Source: Bacteroides sp. (GTDB taxonomy: Bacteria > Bacteroidota > Bacteroidia > Bacteroidales > Bacteroidaceae). Taken from it: a DNA stretch of 64,000 nucleotides. The notes beneath the pieces were generated by a model. It saw only the letters and a list, made by a program, of their open reading frames with translations. It had not been told where the DNA came from and searched no databases. Each line of letters opens with the position of its first letter. Within the stretch, counting starts at the first letter, position 1. Position numbers and translations under genes: made by a program. Below, piece after piece: positions 55,966-64,000 of this stretch. The stretch spans positions 1 through 64,000 of the forward strand of contig NZ_JASLER010000044.1 of assembly GCF_030151085.1 (NCBI RefSeq). The letters are read 5' to 3'.

Positions 55966-56613
55966 ATGAAAAGTATCAAACTGATGTTAGTAGGCGCCAG
56001 CCTGTTATTGTGCTGTGGATGCGGCACACAAGTACAAAAAGAGAGTACAGCTACCGATGTAAATGGAAGTAAAGAAAATGCTGTGATAGAAAACATAATG
56101 TCACGACGTAGCATCCGCAAATATAAACCACAAGCTGTCAATCGTGATACAATGCAAATTATCCTTGATTGTGGCATCAATGCTCCAAACGGACAAAACA
56201 AACAGTCCTGGGAAATACGTGTAGTAGATAATCCGGAGTTCATCAACGGCATTACTGAGGTATATAAGAAGGAGAATCCGGATGCTACGAAAGATCCGAA
56301 CTTCAAAAATATGTTCCGCAATGCTTCTACCGTAATATTTATAGCCAACGACCTATCGTATGACTTATCGCAAATTGATTGTGGATTGTTGGGTGAGAAT
56401 ATGATTCTTTCCGCATGGTCTATGGGCATCGGTTCCTGTTGTCTCGGTGGGCCTACCCGATTTATGATGTCTTCTCCCGGTGCTGCCGAATACTTGAAGA
56501 GGCTGGATATTCCAGAAGGTTATCAGCTGCTTTACTGCATCGCTTTCGGATATCCTGATGAAACACCGGATGCAAAACCTAGAAATGCCGCAAAAATCAG
56601 GTTCATAGATTAA
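55966..56613 (+). CDS. Nitroreductase family lipoprotein
   Basis: 215 residues. The N-terminal LLLCCGCG suggests lipidation, unusual for a flavin nitroreductase but seen in Bacteroidetes. The FMN-binding start IENIMSRRSIRKYKPQ (RRSIRKY at 47-53) and the conserved end AWSMGIGSCCLGG...GYQLLYCIAFGYPDETP place it in the family. It would reduce nitro- or quinone compounds with NAD(P)H; the physiological substrate is unknown. Confidence 0.88.
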   Translation: MKSIKLMLVGASLLLCCGCGTQVQKESTATDVNGSKENAVIENIMSRRSIRKYKPQAVNRDTMQIILDCGINAPNGQNKQSWEIRVVDNPEFINGITEVYKKENPDATKDPNFKNMFRNASTVIFIANDLSYDLSQIDCGLLGENMILSAWSMGIGSCCLGGPTRFMMSSPGAAEYLKRLDIPEGYQLLYCIAFGYPDETPDAKPRNAAKIRFID

Positions 56614-56630
56614 TTATAAGGAATAGCAAT

Positions 56631-56670
56631 AAAAAAGGAGTGCCTCGCTTTTGCAAGGCACTCCTTTTTT
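56631..56670. terminator. Bidirectional terminator nitroreductase / typA
   Basis: 15-bp perfect stem AAAAAAGGAGTGCCT (56631-56645) / AGGCACTCCTTTTTT (56656-56670) between convergent genes. Confidence 0.9.
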
Positions 56671-56687
56671 ATAATATATGCAAAAAA

Positions 56688-58487
56688 TCAATTCTTATTC
56701 GCACGCTTACGCTCTGTTTCATCCAGAATAACTTTGCGCATACGCATAGACTTCGGCGTAACTTCTACATACTCGTCTTCCTTAATGTACTCCAATGCTT
56801 CTTCCAAAGAGAATTGTACGGGAGGAATCAAACGAGCTTTATCGTCGGAACCGGAAGCACGCATATTGGTCAACTTCTTAGACTTGGTAACATTCACCAC
56901 AAGATCATTATCGTGAGAGTGTTCACCTACTACTTGTCCGGCATAAACTTCTTCTTGCGGGAAGACAAAGAATTTACCACGATCCTGCAATTTATCAATA
57001 GCGTAAGCAAAAGCTGTACCCGACTCCATAGCAATAATAGAACCATTGGTACGACGCTCTATCTCACCTTTAAAAGGTTGGTATTCTTTGAAGCGGTGTG
57101 CCATGATAGCTTCACCGGCAGATGCAGTCAGTACATTGGTACGCAGACCGATAATACCACGTGACGGCATATCGAATTCGAGGTTTACACGTTCGCCTGC
57201 ACTTTCCATCTTCACCATTTCACCCTTACGACGAGTTACCATATCAATCATTTTGCTGGCATATTCTTCGGGAACATTAATGGTAAGCTCTTCAATAGGC
57301 TCATTTTTTACACCATCAATTTCCTTGAAAATAACCTGCGGCTGGCCAACCTGCAACTCGTAACCTTCGCGGCGCATAGTCTCGATCAATACCGACAAGT
57401 GGAGTACACCACGGCCCGAAACAACCCATTTACCATCTTCTTCACTCTTACGTACACGTAGGGCAAGGTTTTTATCCAATTCCTTCATCAGACGGTCATG
57501 GATGTGGCGAGAAGTAACGAACTTACCTTCTTTACCATAAAAAGGAGAATCATTGATAGTAAACAACATGCTCATAGTCGGTTCGTCGATAGCGATAGGT
57601 GGCAATGCTTCCGGATTTTCAAAATCACAGATAGTGTCACCAATCTCAAATCCATCGATACCTACCAACGCACATATATCGCCTGAAGATACTTCGGACA
57701 CTTTCACACGTCCCATACCTTCGAATGTATGCAATTCCTTAATCTTAGAGCGGACCATTTTGCCGTCACGCTTAGCCAAAGATACATTCATGCCTTCTCT
57801 GAGCGTACCACGATGTACACGACCTACGGCAATACGACCGGTATATGAAGAATAATCTAATGAAGTTATTAGCATTTGCGGAGTACCTTCCAACTGCGTA
57901 GGAGCAGGGATATTTTCTATAATGCAATCCAGCAATGAGTAGATGTTATCGGTAGGCTTTTGCCAGTCAGTACTCATCCAGTTGTTCTTGGCCGAACCGT
58001 ATACCACGGGGAAGTCCAATTGATCTTCGGTAGCTTCCAGGCTGAACATCAAGTCGAACACCATTTCATAAACTTCTTCGGGACGGCAGTTAGGTTTATC
58101 TACCTTGTTTACTACAACGATGGGCTTCAAACCAATCTGCAAAGCTTTCTGCAACACGAAACGGGTTTGCGGCATAGGACCTTCAAAAGCATCTACCAAT
58201 AAGATACATCCGTCTGCCATATTCAACACACGTTCTACTTCACCACCGAAGTCACTGTGACCCGGAGTATCAATAATATTAATCTTGGTATCTTTATAAG
58301 AAATTGAAACGTTCTTTGAAAGAATCGTTATTCCTCGTTCACGTTCCAAATCGTTGTTATCCAGCATTAATTCACCTGTGCTTTGGTTCTCACGGAACAG
58401 ATTTCCGGCCAAAAGCATCTTGTCTACGAGCGTCGTTTTCCCATGGTCAACATGGGCGATAATTGCAATGTTTCTAATATTTTGCAT
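56688..58487 (-). CDS. typA: Ribosome-associated GTPase TypA/BipA
   Basis: 599 residues from ATG 58487 (MQNIRNIAII); 27 further in-frame codons upstream lie over the promoter and are not part of the family. G1 is AHVDHGKT (11-18), the switch region is ERERGITI, G3 is DTPGHSDFGGEV and G4 is NKVDK. Domains II, III, V and the BipA C-terminal end are complete. It binds the ribosome like an elongation factor and helps 50S assembly and stress adaptation. Confidence 0.96.
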   Translation of the reverse strand: MQNIRNIAIIAHVDHGKTTLVDKMLLAGNLFRENQSTGELMLDNNDLERERGITILSKNVSISYKDTKINIIDTPGHSDFGGEVERVLNMADGCILLVDAFEGPMPQTRFVLQKALQIGLKPIVVVNKVDKPNCRPEEVYEMVFDLMFSLEATEDQLDFPVVYGSAKNNWMSTDWQKPTDNIYSLLDCIIENIPAPTQLEGTPQMLITSLDYSSYTGRIAVGRVHRGTLREGMNVSLAKRDGKMVRSKIKELHTFEGMGRVKVSEVSSGDICALVGIDGFEIGDTICDFENPEALPPIAIDEPTMSMLFTINDSPFYGKEGKFVTSRHIHDRLMKELDKNLALRVRKSEEDGKWVVSGRGVLHLSVLIETMRREGYELQVGQPQVIFKEIDGVKNEPIEELTINVPEEYASKMIDMVTRRKGEMVKMESAGERVNLEFDMPSRGIIGLRTNVLTASAGEAIMAHRFKEYQPFKGEIERRTNGSIIAMESGTAFAYAIDKLQDRGKFFVFPQEEVYAGQVVGEHSHDNDLVVNVTKSKKLTNMRASGSDDKARLIPPVQFSLEEALEYIKEDEYVEVTPKSMRMRKVILDETERKRANKN

Positions 58488-58508
58488 ATAATACCTATTA
58501 TTTGGCGG

Positions 58509-58516
58509 CAAAGGTA
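58509..58516 (-). promoter_or_regulatory. -7 box (TACCTTTG) for typA
   Basis: Minus-strand TAnnTTTG 22 bp upstream of the chosen ATG, which supports the short start. Confidence 0.5.
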
Positions 58517-58589
58517 CGAATTTTGCATTAAATATATAGTATAGAGAAGAAAAAAAGCTGTATATCATTGCGATATAAAAGATAATCCC

Positions 58590-58597
58590 TATCTTTG
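58590..58597 (+). promoter_or_regulatory. -7 box (TATCTTTG) for rpsO
   Basis: Exact TAnnTTTG, 45 bp before the rpsO ATG. Confidence 0.55.
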
Positions 58598-58642
58598 CAA
58601 CCCCAAAAGGGAATATTTATAACAACTTTTTAATTAAACATT

Positions 58643-58912
58643 ATGTATTTAGACGCTGCTAAAAAGCAAGAAATCTTCGGCAAACACGGGAAGTCTAACT
58701 CTGATACTGGATCAGCTGAGTCTCAGATAGCTTTGTTTTCCTACCGTATTGCCCATCTGACTGAGCACCTTAAGCTCAACAGAAAGGATTATAGTACTGA
58801 AAGAGCTTTGACTATGTTAGTAGGTAAACGCCGTGCGTTGCTTACTTACTTGAAAGACCGCGATATCAACAGATACCGTGCTATCGTCAAAGAACTTGGC
58901 TTGCGTAAGTAA
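58643..58912 (+). CDS. rpsO: 30S ribosomal protein S15
   Basis: 89 residues, normal length. Family signature GSAESQIALFSYRIAHLTEHLKLNRKDYSTERALTMLVGKRRALLTYLK. It binds 16S rRNA h20-h22 early in 30S assembly. Single gene with its own promoter and terminator. Confidence 0.98.
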   Translation: MYLDAAKKQEIFGKHGKSNSDTGSAESQIALFSYRIAHLTEHLKLNRKDYSTERALTMLVGKRRALLTYLKDRDINRYRAIVKELGLRK

Positions 58913-58934
58913 TATACTTGCGGCAAAAGCATTA

Positions 58935-58972
58935 AAAAGCGGGGAGTTTTCTTTCGAAAACTTCCCGCTTTT
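58935..58972. terminator. Bidirectional terminator rpsO / GNAT gene
   Basis: 17-bp stem (58935-58951 / 58956-58972, one G-T pair) with T runs on both strands. Confidence 0.88.
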
Positions 58973-58998
58973 TTTGTGCAGCAAAAACCTGATTAGAC

Positions 58999-59532
58999 TT
59001 ACATTTGTAGATTAATCCCGTATAATACGTGTTCTTTTAACGGATGGTCATCAGGCACTGAAGGATGCGGAAATTCCTTCACTTTCTGCATACCTATCTT
59101 CTGCATCACTCGTTCGGAGCGCTTATTGGGTAAAGAAGTAAAAGAATAGATTGTAGTAAACGGAAGATGTTCACTGGCATACTTCAGACAAGCCCCGGCA
59201 GCTTCGGTAGCATATCCGCGGTTCCAATACTCTTGCTTCAACCTCCAGCCTATTTCAACACCCGGAGCAAAATCCACATCGAAGGCGATATTATGGAATC
59301 CGGTATATCCGATAAAGGCATGGTCTTCTTTTCGCTCAACGGCATATAGACCATAGCCACATTGAGCAAACTCGTTTATAATTCTATTATAGAAATCCAA
59401 AGACTCTGCATCAGTCAGCTTTTTCAGAAAGAACTCCATGACTAATGGATCTTGATTCATCTCCGAAAATGGTTTTAAGTCTTCTTCTTCCCAATCACGC
59501 AATAGCAGGCGGGGAGTTTCAATGTATATCAT
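58999..59532 (-). CDS. GNAT family N-acetyltransferase (RimJ/RimL type)
   Basis: 177 residues. Starts IETPRLLLRDWEEEDLKPF as in the RimJ/RimL branch. The acetyl-CoA loop is in WRLKQEYWNRGYATEA (97-111), followed by TSLPNKRSERVMQKIGM. It would acetylate an amino group of a small molecule or protein; the target is unknown. Confidence 0.92.
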   Translation of the reverse strand: MIYIETPRLLLRDWEEEDLKPFSEMNQDPLVMEFFLKKLTDAESLDFYNRIINEFAQCGYGLYAVERKEDHAFIGYTGFHNIAFDVDFAPGVEIGWRLKQEYWNRGYATEAAGACLKYASEHLPFTTIYSFTSLPNKRSERVMQKIGMQKVKEFPHPSVPDDHPLKEHVLYGINLQM

Positions 59533-59611
59533 ACAGGGATTATTTTATTAGGTAAAGCTTCATTCCTGTACAAAAATACGTAAATAAGACTAATACTCAA
59601 AACACAATTTT

Positions 59612-59619
59612 TATCTTTG
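59612..59619 (+). promoter_or_regulatory. -7 box (TATCTTTG) for the methyltransferase gene
   Basis: Exact TAnnTTTG, 66 bp before ATG 59686. Confidence 0.5.
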
Positions 59620-59685
59620 TAAAATCCCTCAAAAAGCCCAAGCAAATCAACATACAAAATCTAAAACAGAAATACAATCCCACCT

Positions 59686-60345
59686 ATGAGGAACAAAACC
59701 ACAACCGGCAACAAAACTGCAGAAACCATACAGACCTATGACTTGTCTGCACAAAGCTATCAGGATAAATTCATGCTGATGGACTTATACGACGACACTT
59801 ATGACCGGTTCTGCGAATTAGTGAAAGGATCTGCTCCTTCTATTCTGGAAATAGGCACAGGTCCCGGAAATGTAACCAAATATCTGCTATCCCGACGCCC
59901 TGACTTCAAAGTTTCCGGAATAGACCTGGCACCCCAAATGATAGAATTGGCAAGGCAAAATAATCCCCAAGGAGAATTTGACGTAATGGACTGTCGGGAA
60001 ATTCACAAGATAGGACGGAAGTTCAAAGGCATCATGTGTGCATTCTGTTTACCTTATCTTTCTAAAGAAGACAGCAGGGAACTTATATCAAATATCTCAC
60101 AACTTTTAGAACCGGGAGGTGTTTTATATATCAGTACAATGGAGGATGATTACGCTAAGTCAGGATATGAGACAACCAGCTTCAGCGGAATAAACAGAGT
60201 ATATGTATATTATCATCAAGAGAATTTTATTGCCGGATGCCTGGAAGAATCCGGATTCAAAATAGTAGATTTGCAAAAGAAAAGGTATCCGGAACAAGAC
60301 GGAAGCTTCTTAACGGATATGATTTTCATTGCCCAAAAGAAATAA
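59686..60345 (+). CDS. Class I SAM-dependent methyltransferase
   Basis: 219 residues. Motif I is LEIGTGPGNVTKYL (54-67), with acidic Asp80 in SGIDLAPQMIELAR, then FDVMDCREI (motif II) and LLEPGGVLYISTME (motif III/post). Substrate not predictable. The next gene starts 51 bp downstream. Confidence 0.92.
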   Translation: MRNKTTTGNKTAETIQTYDLSAQSYQDKFMLMDLYDDTYDRFCELVKGSAPSILEIGTGPGNVTKYLLSRRPDFKVSGIDLAPQMIELARQNNPQGEFDVMDCREIHKIGRKFKGIMCAFCLPYLSKEDSRELISNISQLLEPGGVLYISTMEDDYAKSGYETTSFSGINRVYVYYHQENFIAGCLEESGFKIVDLQKKRYPEQDGSFLTDMIFIAQKK

Positions 60346-60396
60346 GATTAAGGGACGTGCCTACGGATTTGAAATAAAAACCTAAACATGTGAATA

Positions 60397-60885
60397 ATGA
60401 AAACAAGTAAACTGATTCTGTTGGGGCTGATCTGCATGATCGCAATAGTGCCGGCTACCGCCCAAAGCCGGAATGAGAAGAAAGCACAAATTGAACGTGC
60501 CGTAAAGGAAGCCATTGACTCCCAAACGTACAAGATCAACGTGGACCGTATGCAGCCCATGAGAGGGGGAAGCCGCACGCTGACCACTAACTACTCCCTA
60601 CAAGTCAGGAATGATTCTGTCTATTCTTACCTGCCCTACTTCGGCGTAGCTTACAATGTACCTTACGGCGGTGGCAAAGGTCTCGTATTCAGCGAACCAA
60701 TAACCGGGTACAAAACCAAAGAACTCAAAAAAGGTAAAACGCAGATAGATTTTAAGACCCGTAGCGAAGGAGACAATTATGAGTACAGCCTGACAATCTA
60801 TCCCAACGGTTCGACTACCATACACGTGCAGGCATCCAATAGGCAATCCATCTCTTATACCGGAGATATGGAAGTTGAGAGATAG
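60397..60885 (+). CDS. DUF4251 secreted protein
   Basis: 162 residues: a signal peptide (LILLGLICMIAIVPATAQ) followed by the DUF4251 fold, a lipocalin-like beta protein (LTTNYSLQVRNDSVYSYLPYFGVAYNVPYGG; FKTRSEGDNYEYSLTIYPNGSTTIHVQASNRQSISYTGDM). Common in Bacteroidales, function unknown. Confidence 0.88.
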   Translation: MKTSKLILLGLICMIAIVPATAQSRNEKKAQIERAVKEAIDSQTYKINVDRMQPMRGGSRTLTTNYSLQVRNDSVYSYLPYFGVAYNVPYGGGKGLVFSEPITGYKTKELKKGKTQIDFKTRSEGDNYEYSLTIYPNGSTTIHVQASNRQSISYTGDMEVER

Positions 60886-61098
60886 AGCTGCACCTTACTT
60901 TTTGAATTCGCGTAGAAGCCAAATCTACTAAACCGCTGGTATGATACAAGAAATAATCAATAGTTATCTTTTCTACATTAGAAACTCATATTAAGCAAGA
61001 CTTATACTTCCCACGGGGAGTTTTGTGTATTTCCCACCAGTTATGAACTAAATAATAAATTATCACCTTCGTTCCAATGAGGAAAAAGTTGAAAATAG

Positions 61099-61300
61099 TG
61101 CAAATACGTTACATTCCAAACAGTCATGCTTATCCTTGTTTTTTTCGATACCGAGGAAGGGCTTGTTCCTCGGTGTCGAGCAAGGGGTTCCTCGGTGCCG
61201 AACCCTCCCTTTCTCGGTGTCGGAGAAATACCCTATTCAGAAGATACTCTGACGAAAGATGGTTCATAAGAAAGAGAACTTGATTTAATTTAAACATTAT
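61099..61300. repeat. ~200-bp dispersed intergenic element, copy 2 (with array B)
   Basis: It aligns end to end with 40915-41117. The ~22-bp array runs about 61143-61228 with an inverted unit (GATACCGAGGAAGG) followed by GTTCCTCGGTGTCGAG, GTTCCTCGGTGCCGAAC and TTCTCGGTGTCGGAG. It lies in the 635-bp gap 60886-61520, in which no gene is seen. Confidence 0.75.
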
Positions 61301-61353
61301 CTCTTTGATTTCTCAAATACAGAAATAAACTGAATTTCCATTTTGCTCATAAT

Positions 61354-61381
61354 CACACTAAAATAAGTTTATTTTAGTGTG
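61354..61381. promoter_or_regulatory. 28-bp perfect palindrome
   Basis: CACACTAAAATAA-GT-TTATTTTAGTGTG, 13-bp arms, about 140 bp upstream of the degraded receptor gene. No T run follows, so an operator is at least as likely as a terminator. Confidence 0.5.
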
Positions 61382-61520
61382 GTTGCCCCGAAAAAGAATT
61401 AGGAAAAACGATTGTCAGGGTAATGTCAGACAAATGTCAGGAAGTTATCAGGTACTTGTTTCCCGCTCTTTCCAGTGAAGCCGATACCTTCGTATCCTGA
61501 AATTAAACAACTACCGAAAC

Positions 61521-62726
61521 ATGAAACAGTTTATATGTATTCTTACACTACTTTTAGCCGGTATCAACCCGACAAAAGCACAGAATAGCCCAGTACAGTC
61601 CCCTAACAACCCGGTAACATCCTCCATCCGTGGCAAAGTCCTGACAGAAGAGAAACAACCTTTAGAGTTTGCCAACATCACCCTCTTGTCGCCGGATTCC
61701 ACTTTTATACAAGGCACATGCAGCCACAGCGACGGGAGTTTTGAAATCGTTCCTCCTGACAGTGAAGGGTATCTGCTTCAAATTTCATCCATCGGCTACA
61801 AAACTCTTTGCCGCCCTTGCAAGACCGGAGGCACCGGACTATATATACTTGAAACCGACGCCGTAATGCTTGCCGAAACCGTAGTGACCGCCGCACGCCC
61901 CATCTTCAAGCTGAAAGGTGGCAAACTGGAAACGAATATACAGCAGACTCTGCTTTCCTCCCTGAACAACGCCAACGATGTACTGAAACACATTCCCGGA
62001 CTGCACTCCACCGAAGAGGGATACACCGTCTTCGGTAAAGGTACTCCCATCATATATATAGACAACCGTCTCTTGCAGAACCCTTCCGAATTGGAACGCC
62101 TCTCTGCCACCGACATCGACAAAGTGGAGCTTATCACCAATCCGGAAGCAGAGTACGACGCTACCATAAAAGCCGTAGTACGCATCCGCACCCTGCGGGG
62201 TAAAGGAGATGGATTCGGCGGGAACATCCGTGCAGGAATCACACAACGCAGACGCACCAACCATAACGAACAAATCAATCTGAACTACCAAATGACTGGT
62301 GCCCCAGCTTCTCCATTGATTTCCCACTTGGCAAGACTCAAGCCAACCTCAGCTATACAGTAAAAAGCAATCGTCCCAACTTCTTCCAACTGCGTAGCAC
62401 CCTAAGCTATAATAACCGTTTCATCTACGAAGGCGGCAATCCACTGCTTACACCCGAAACTAATCATGACGTACAATTCACCATCCTTTACCGATGGGTG
62501 CAATTCAGCCTCAACTACCAGTATCGTCGCAATGCCATTGCCTTCATGACCAAAGAGTACGACAAGAATCCTGACGTGGTTATTTTCACCACAGGAAACT
62601 TCAAGCGCATGCGATTTTTACTACAAAGACACGAATACGATGGAATTTAATATCACAATGACACTATATAAGTTTTTTTGCCAACACACACTTTCAAAGA
62701 AACACCTCTTCCGGAACATTGTCTGA
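61521..62726 (+). pseudogene. Degraded outer-membrane beta-barrel (TonB receptor-like) gene
   Basis: The intact frame gives 280 residues (to 62363): signal peptide, CarboxypepD-like domain (SSIRGKVLTEEKQPLEFANITLLS) and plug (LNNANDVLKHIPGLHSTEEGYTVFGKGTPIIYIDN), ending in junk. Another frame from about 62300 continues the same family's late barrel (FSIDFPLGKTQANLSYTVKS, FQLRSTLSYNN, GGNPLLTPETNHDVQFTILYRW). A further shift near 62610 leads into DFYYKDTNTMEFNITMTLYK. A usual ~750-residue receptor is thus reduced by an internal deletion and at least two frameshifts. It sits beside a two-component system. Confidence 0.85.
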
Positions 62727-62796
62727 ATAAAGAGAGAATAACAATGCGTTCTTTTTGCATATCTTCTCACTTTTCCAAGCCATTTATGCAGAAAAG

Positions 62797-62928
62797 GGTT
62801 ACTACTTACGAGTGATATGGTTACTACTTATAGGTGATATGGTTACTACATACGGGTAAAAGACTTACTACTTACGGGTAACACTCCTATAAGTGTCACC
62901 TTTCACTCCTATAAAAGTACTTTTTGAG
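62797..62928. repeat. Exact 22-bp periodic array, six units (array F)
   Basis: Units at 62797, 62819, 62841, 62863, 62885 and 62907, each 22 bp. Units 1-4 share TTACTACTTACGGGTRA-like cores; units 5-6 (TCCTATAAGTGTCACCTTTC..) read like the inverted form of unit 2 (ACTTATAGGTGATA). It lies in the 345-bp gap 62727-63071 between convergent genes; nothing else is seen in that gap. Confidence 0.85.
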
Positions 62929-63071
62929 AAGGATTTTATTCTAACAGAGATGTAAGCATTTCGATATTACAGTCAGAATCTAACACTTACCGATTTTCGT
63001 TTGCGTATTTTTGTTGTAGCAGGCATCTATACGGAAACTCATCATTCTAAGCGTTATAGAAATACAAAGTG

Positions 63072-63740
63072 TCAAAATGAAGATAGCTTATACCCCACCT
63101 TCGGAATAGTCAGCAATTCAAGTTGCTTGTCTTCGGATAAGTATTTTCTGAGTTTAGCTATGTAGTTGTTCAGGCTTTGTTCGCTACCGGGAGTTCCTTC
63201 CCATAGCTCCTGTTCTATTTGCTGGCGAGTCACTACAGTAGCTAAATTCAGCGCCAACAGTTTAAGTAGTTTGCACTCAAAAGCACTAAGTTTTTTCACT
63301 GCTTCATTCCCCTTCATCAGCAGACTTTCCTCGGCACACAGATGAAACATACCAATTTCAATTCCTTTCGGATGAAACGAATCTGCAAACCTGTTAATAT
63401 ATGCCAGCAACTCTGCAATCTCGAAAGGTTTCTTCAGATAAGTGACTGCTCCTACCTCCAGCGCCTTGACCACACTTGCAGCCTCCACATGCGATGAAAC
63501 GAACAAAACAGGAGTTTCCGGTGCAATCAGCCTCAGTTCCGGAACAGCATCAATACCGTTCTTGGTACCAATCTCCACATCAAGCACCATGATGTCCGGT
63601 TGCCACTCTTTCACTACCTCCTTGATACCTGCCAAGGAAGTCTGATAATGCGTTTCGTAGTCCGCAGCCTCCAATGCCAAGGTGATGATGTTCCCCAATG
63701 CCACATCATCGTCCACAAACAATACTTTAATTTTATTCAT
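63072..63740 (-). CDS. OmpR-type response regulator
   Basis: 222 residues. Receiver domain with acidic pocket Asp10/Asp11, phosphorylation site Asp54 (MVLDVEIG) and Lys104 in YLKKPFEIAEL. The winged-helix DNA-binding domain (~125-222) has FECKLLKLLALNLATVVTRQQIEQELW and NNYIAKLRKYLSEDKQLELLTIPKVGYKL. It starts 14 bp after the kinase gene. A regulatory link to the degraded receptor gene nearby is possible. Confidence 0.94.
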   Translation of the reverse strand: MNKIKVLFVDDDVALGNIITLALEAADYETHYQTSLAGIKEVVKEWQPDIMVLDVEIGTKNGIDAVPELRLIAPETPVLFVSSHVEAASVVKALEVGAVTYLKKPFEIAELLAYINRFADSFHPKGIEIGMFHLCAEESLLMKGNEAVKKLSAFECKLLKLLALNLATVVTRQQIEQELWEGTPGSEQSLNNYIAKLRKYLSEDKQLELLTIPKVGYKLSSF

Positions 63741-63754
63741 AATCGGTTCTTCAT

Positions 63755-64000
63755 TCAGACAAGGGGAATAGTGAATGTAAATATACTGCCTTTCTCTTTG
63801 GCACTTTCCACTTTGATCTTTCCCTTGTGTTCGTCTATAATATATTTCGATTGAGCAAGACCTATGCCATAGCCTTTACAAATTCGCTCCTCGCCTCTGG
63901 GTACTTGATAGAACTGACGAAACAGTTTTTGCTGATATTTTGGAGCAATGCCCCAGCCATTGTCTTGTACGGATACTCGCAGCATACTATTCACAATGGA
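63755..64000 (-). CDS. Sensor histidine kinase, C-terminal end (start outside window)
   Basis: The last ~82 residues of an ATPase domain: VSVQDNGWGIAP (G1), FYQVPRGEERICKGYGIGLAQSKYII (F and G2 boxes) and the closing GSIFTFTIPLV. The N-terminal part lies beyond base 64000. Cognate kinase of the response regulator 14 bp downstream. Confidence 0.92.
   Translation of the reverse strand, partial: SIVNSMLRVSVQDNGWGIAPKYQQKLFRQFYQVPRGEERICKGYGIGLAQSKYIIDEHKGKIKVESAKEKGSIFTFTIPLV

Noticed and set aside
62797..62928. CRISPR array
   Set aside because: Units of the 22-bp arrays abut directly with no unique spacers, there are no cas genes, and unit sequences drift.

Overview
The window looks like a chromosomal stretch of a gut Bacteroides (Bacteroidales). 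Three things point there. Promoters fit the Bacteroidetes -7 consensus TAnnTTTG (TATCTTTG, TATATTTG, TACTTTTG recur upstream of genes). There is a SusC/SusD pair with surface lipoproteins. The core genes (fused SecDF, two-subunit 2-oxoglutarate:ferredoxin oxidoreductase, ATP-type PEP carboxykinase) are typical of the genus. The species cannot be fixed from this sequence.

Layout. 1-5751: the 3' end of topA, a LruC-type lipoprotein, a TPR membrane protein with an unusual C-terminal domain, and a small lipoprotein. 5893-16314: housekeeping genes argS and HU, then a + strand run of two overlapping rhomboid proteases, an exo/endonuclease-phosphatase-fold protein, an M3 peptidase and secDF. 16425-19651: a metal-linked minus-strand locus (HMA protein, TonB-dependent receptor, His/Cys-rich protein) placed directly behind tRNA-Arg(CCU). 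19859-22735: korAB.

22840-47210: an alpha-mannan-type polysaccharide utilization locus (PUL). One long minus operon encodes SusC, SusD, a DUF3823 lipoprotein, two paralogous DUF6259-like putative glycosidases, GH99 and GH92. A divergent + operon encodes a second GH92 and an (alpha/alpha)6-type putative glycosidase. A third, minus-strand operon encodes a DUF4432 epimerase-like protein, an unassigned glycosidase-like lipoprotein and a second one interrupted by an in-frame TAA. A divergent AraC-family regulator closes the locus. A shared motif (TGGTAYTATTTTA) lies in both divergent promoter regions. It sits 42 bp from the -7 box of two outward minus-strand promoters and over the -33 zone of the regulator's own promoter, so the AraC protein probably controls all three operons and itself.

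47517-60885: putA, an orphan sensor kinase, a membrane protein, upp, pckA, a nitroreductase lipoprotein, typA, rpsO, a GNAT acetyltransferase, a methyltransferase and a DUF4251 protein. 61521-64000: a degraded outer-membrane receptor gene and a sensor kinase/response regulator pair, the kinase running off the window.

Beyond the genes, the clearest unexplained structure is a set of six intergenic arrays with a 22-23 bp period. Each is built from its own unit sequence and each lies 3' of at least one gene (about 2977-3040, 30464-30570, 40961-41044, 53041-53160, 61143-61228, 62797-62928). Two share a ~200 bp dispersed element. Several end in an inverted unit that can fold back into a long hairpin.
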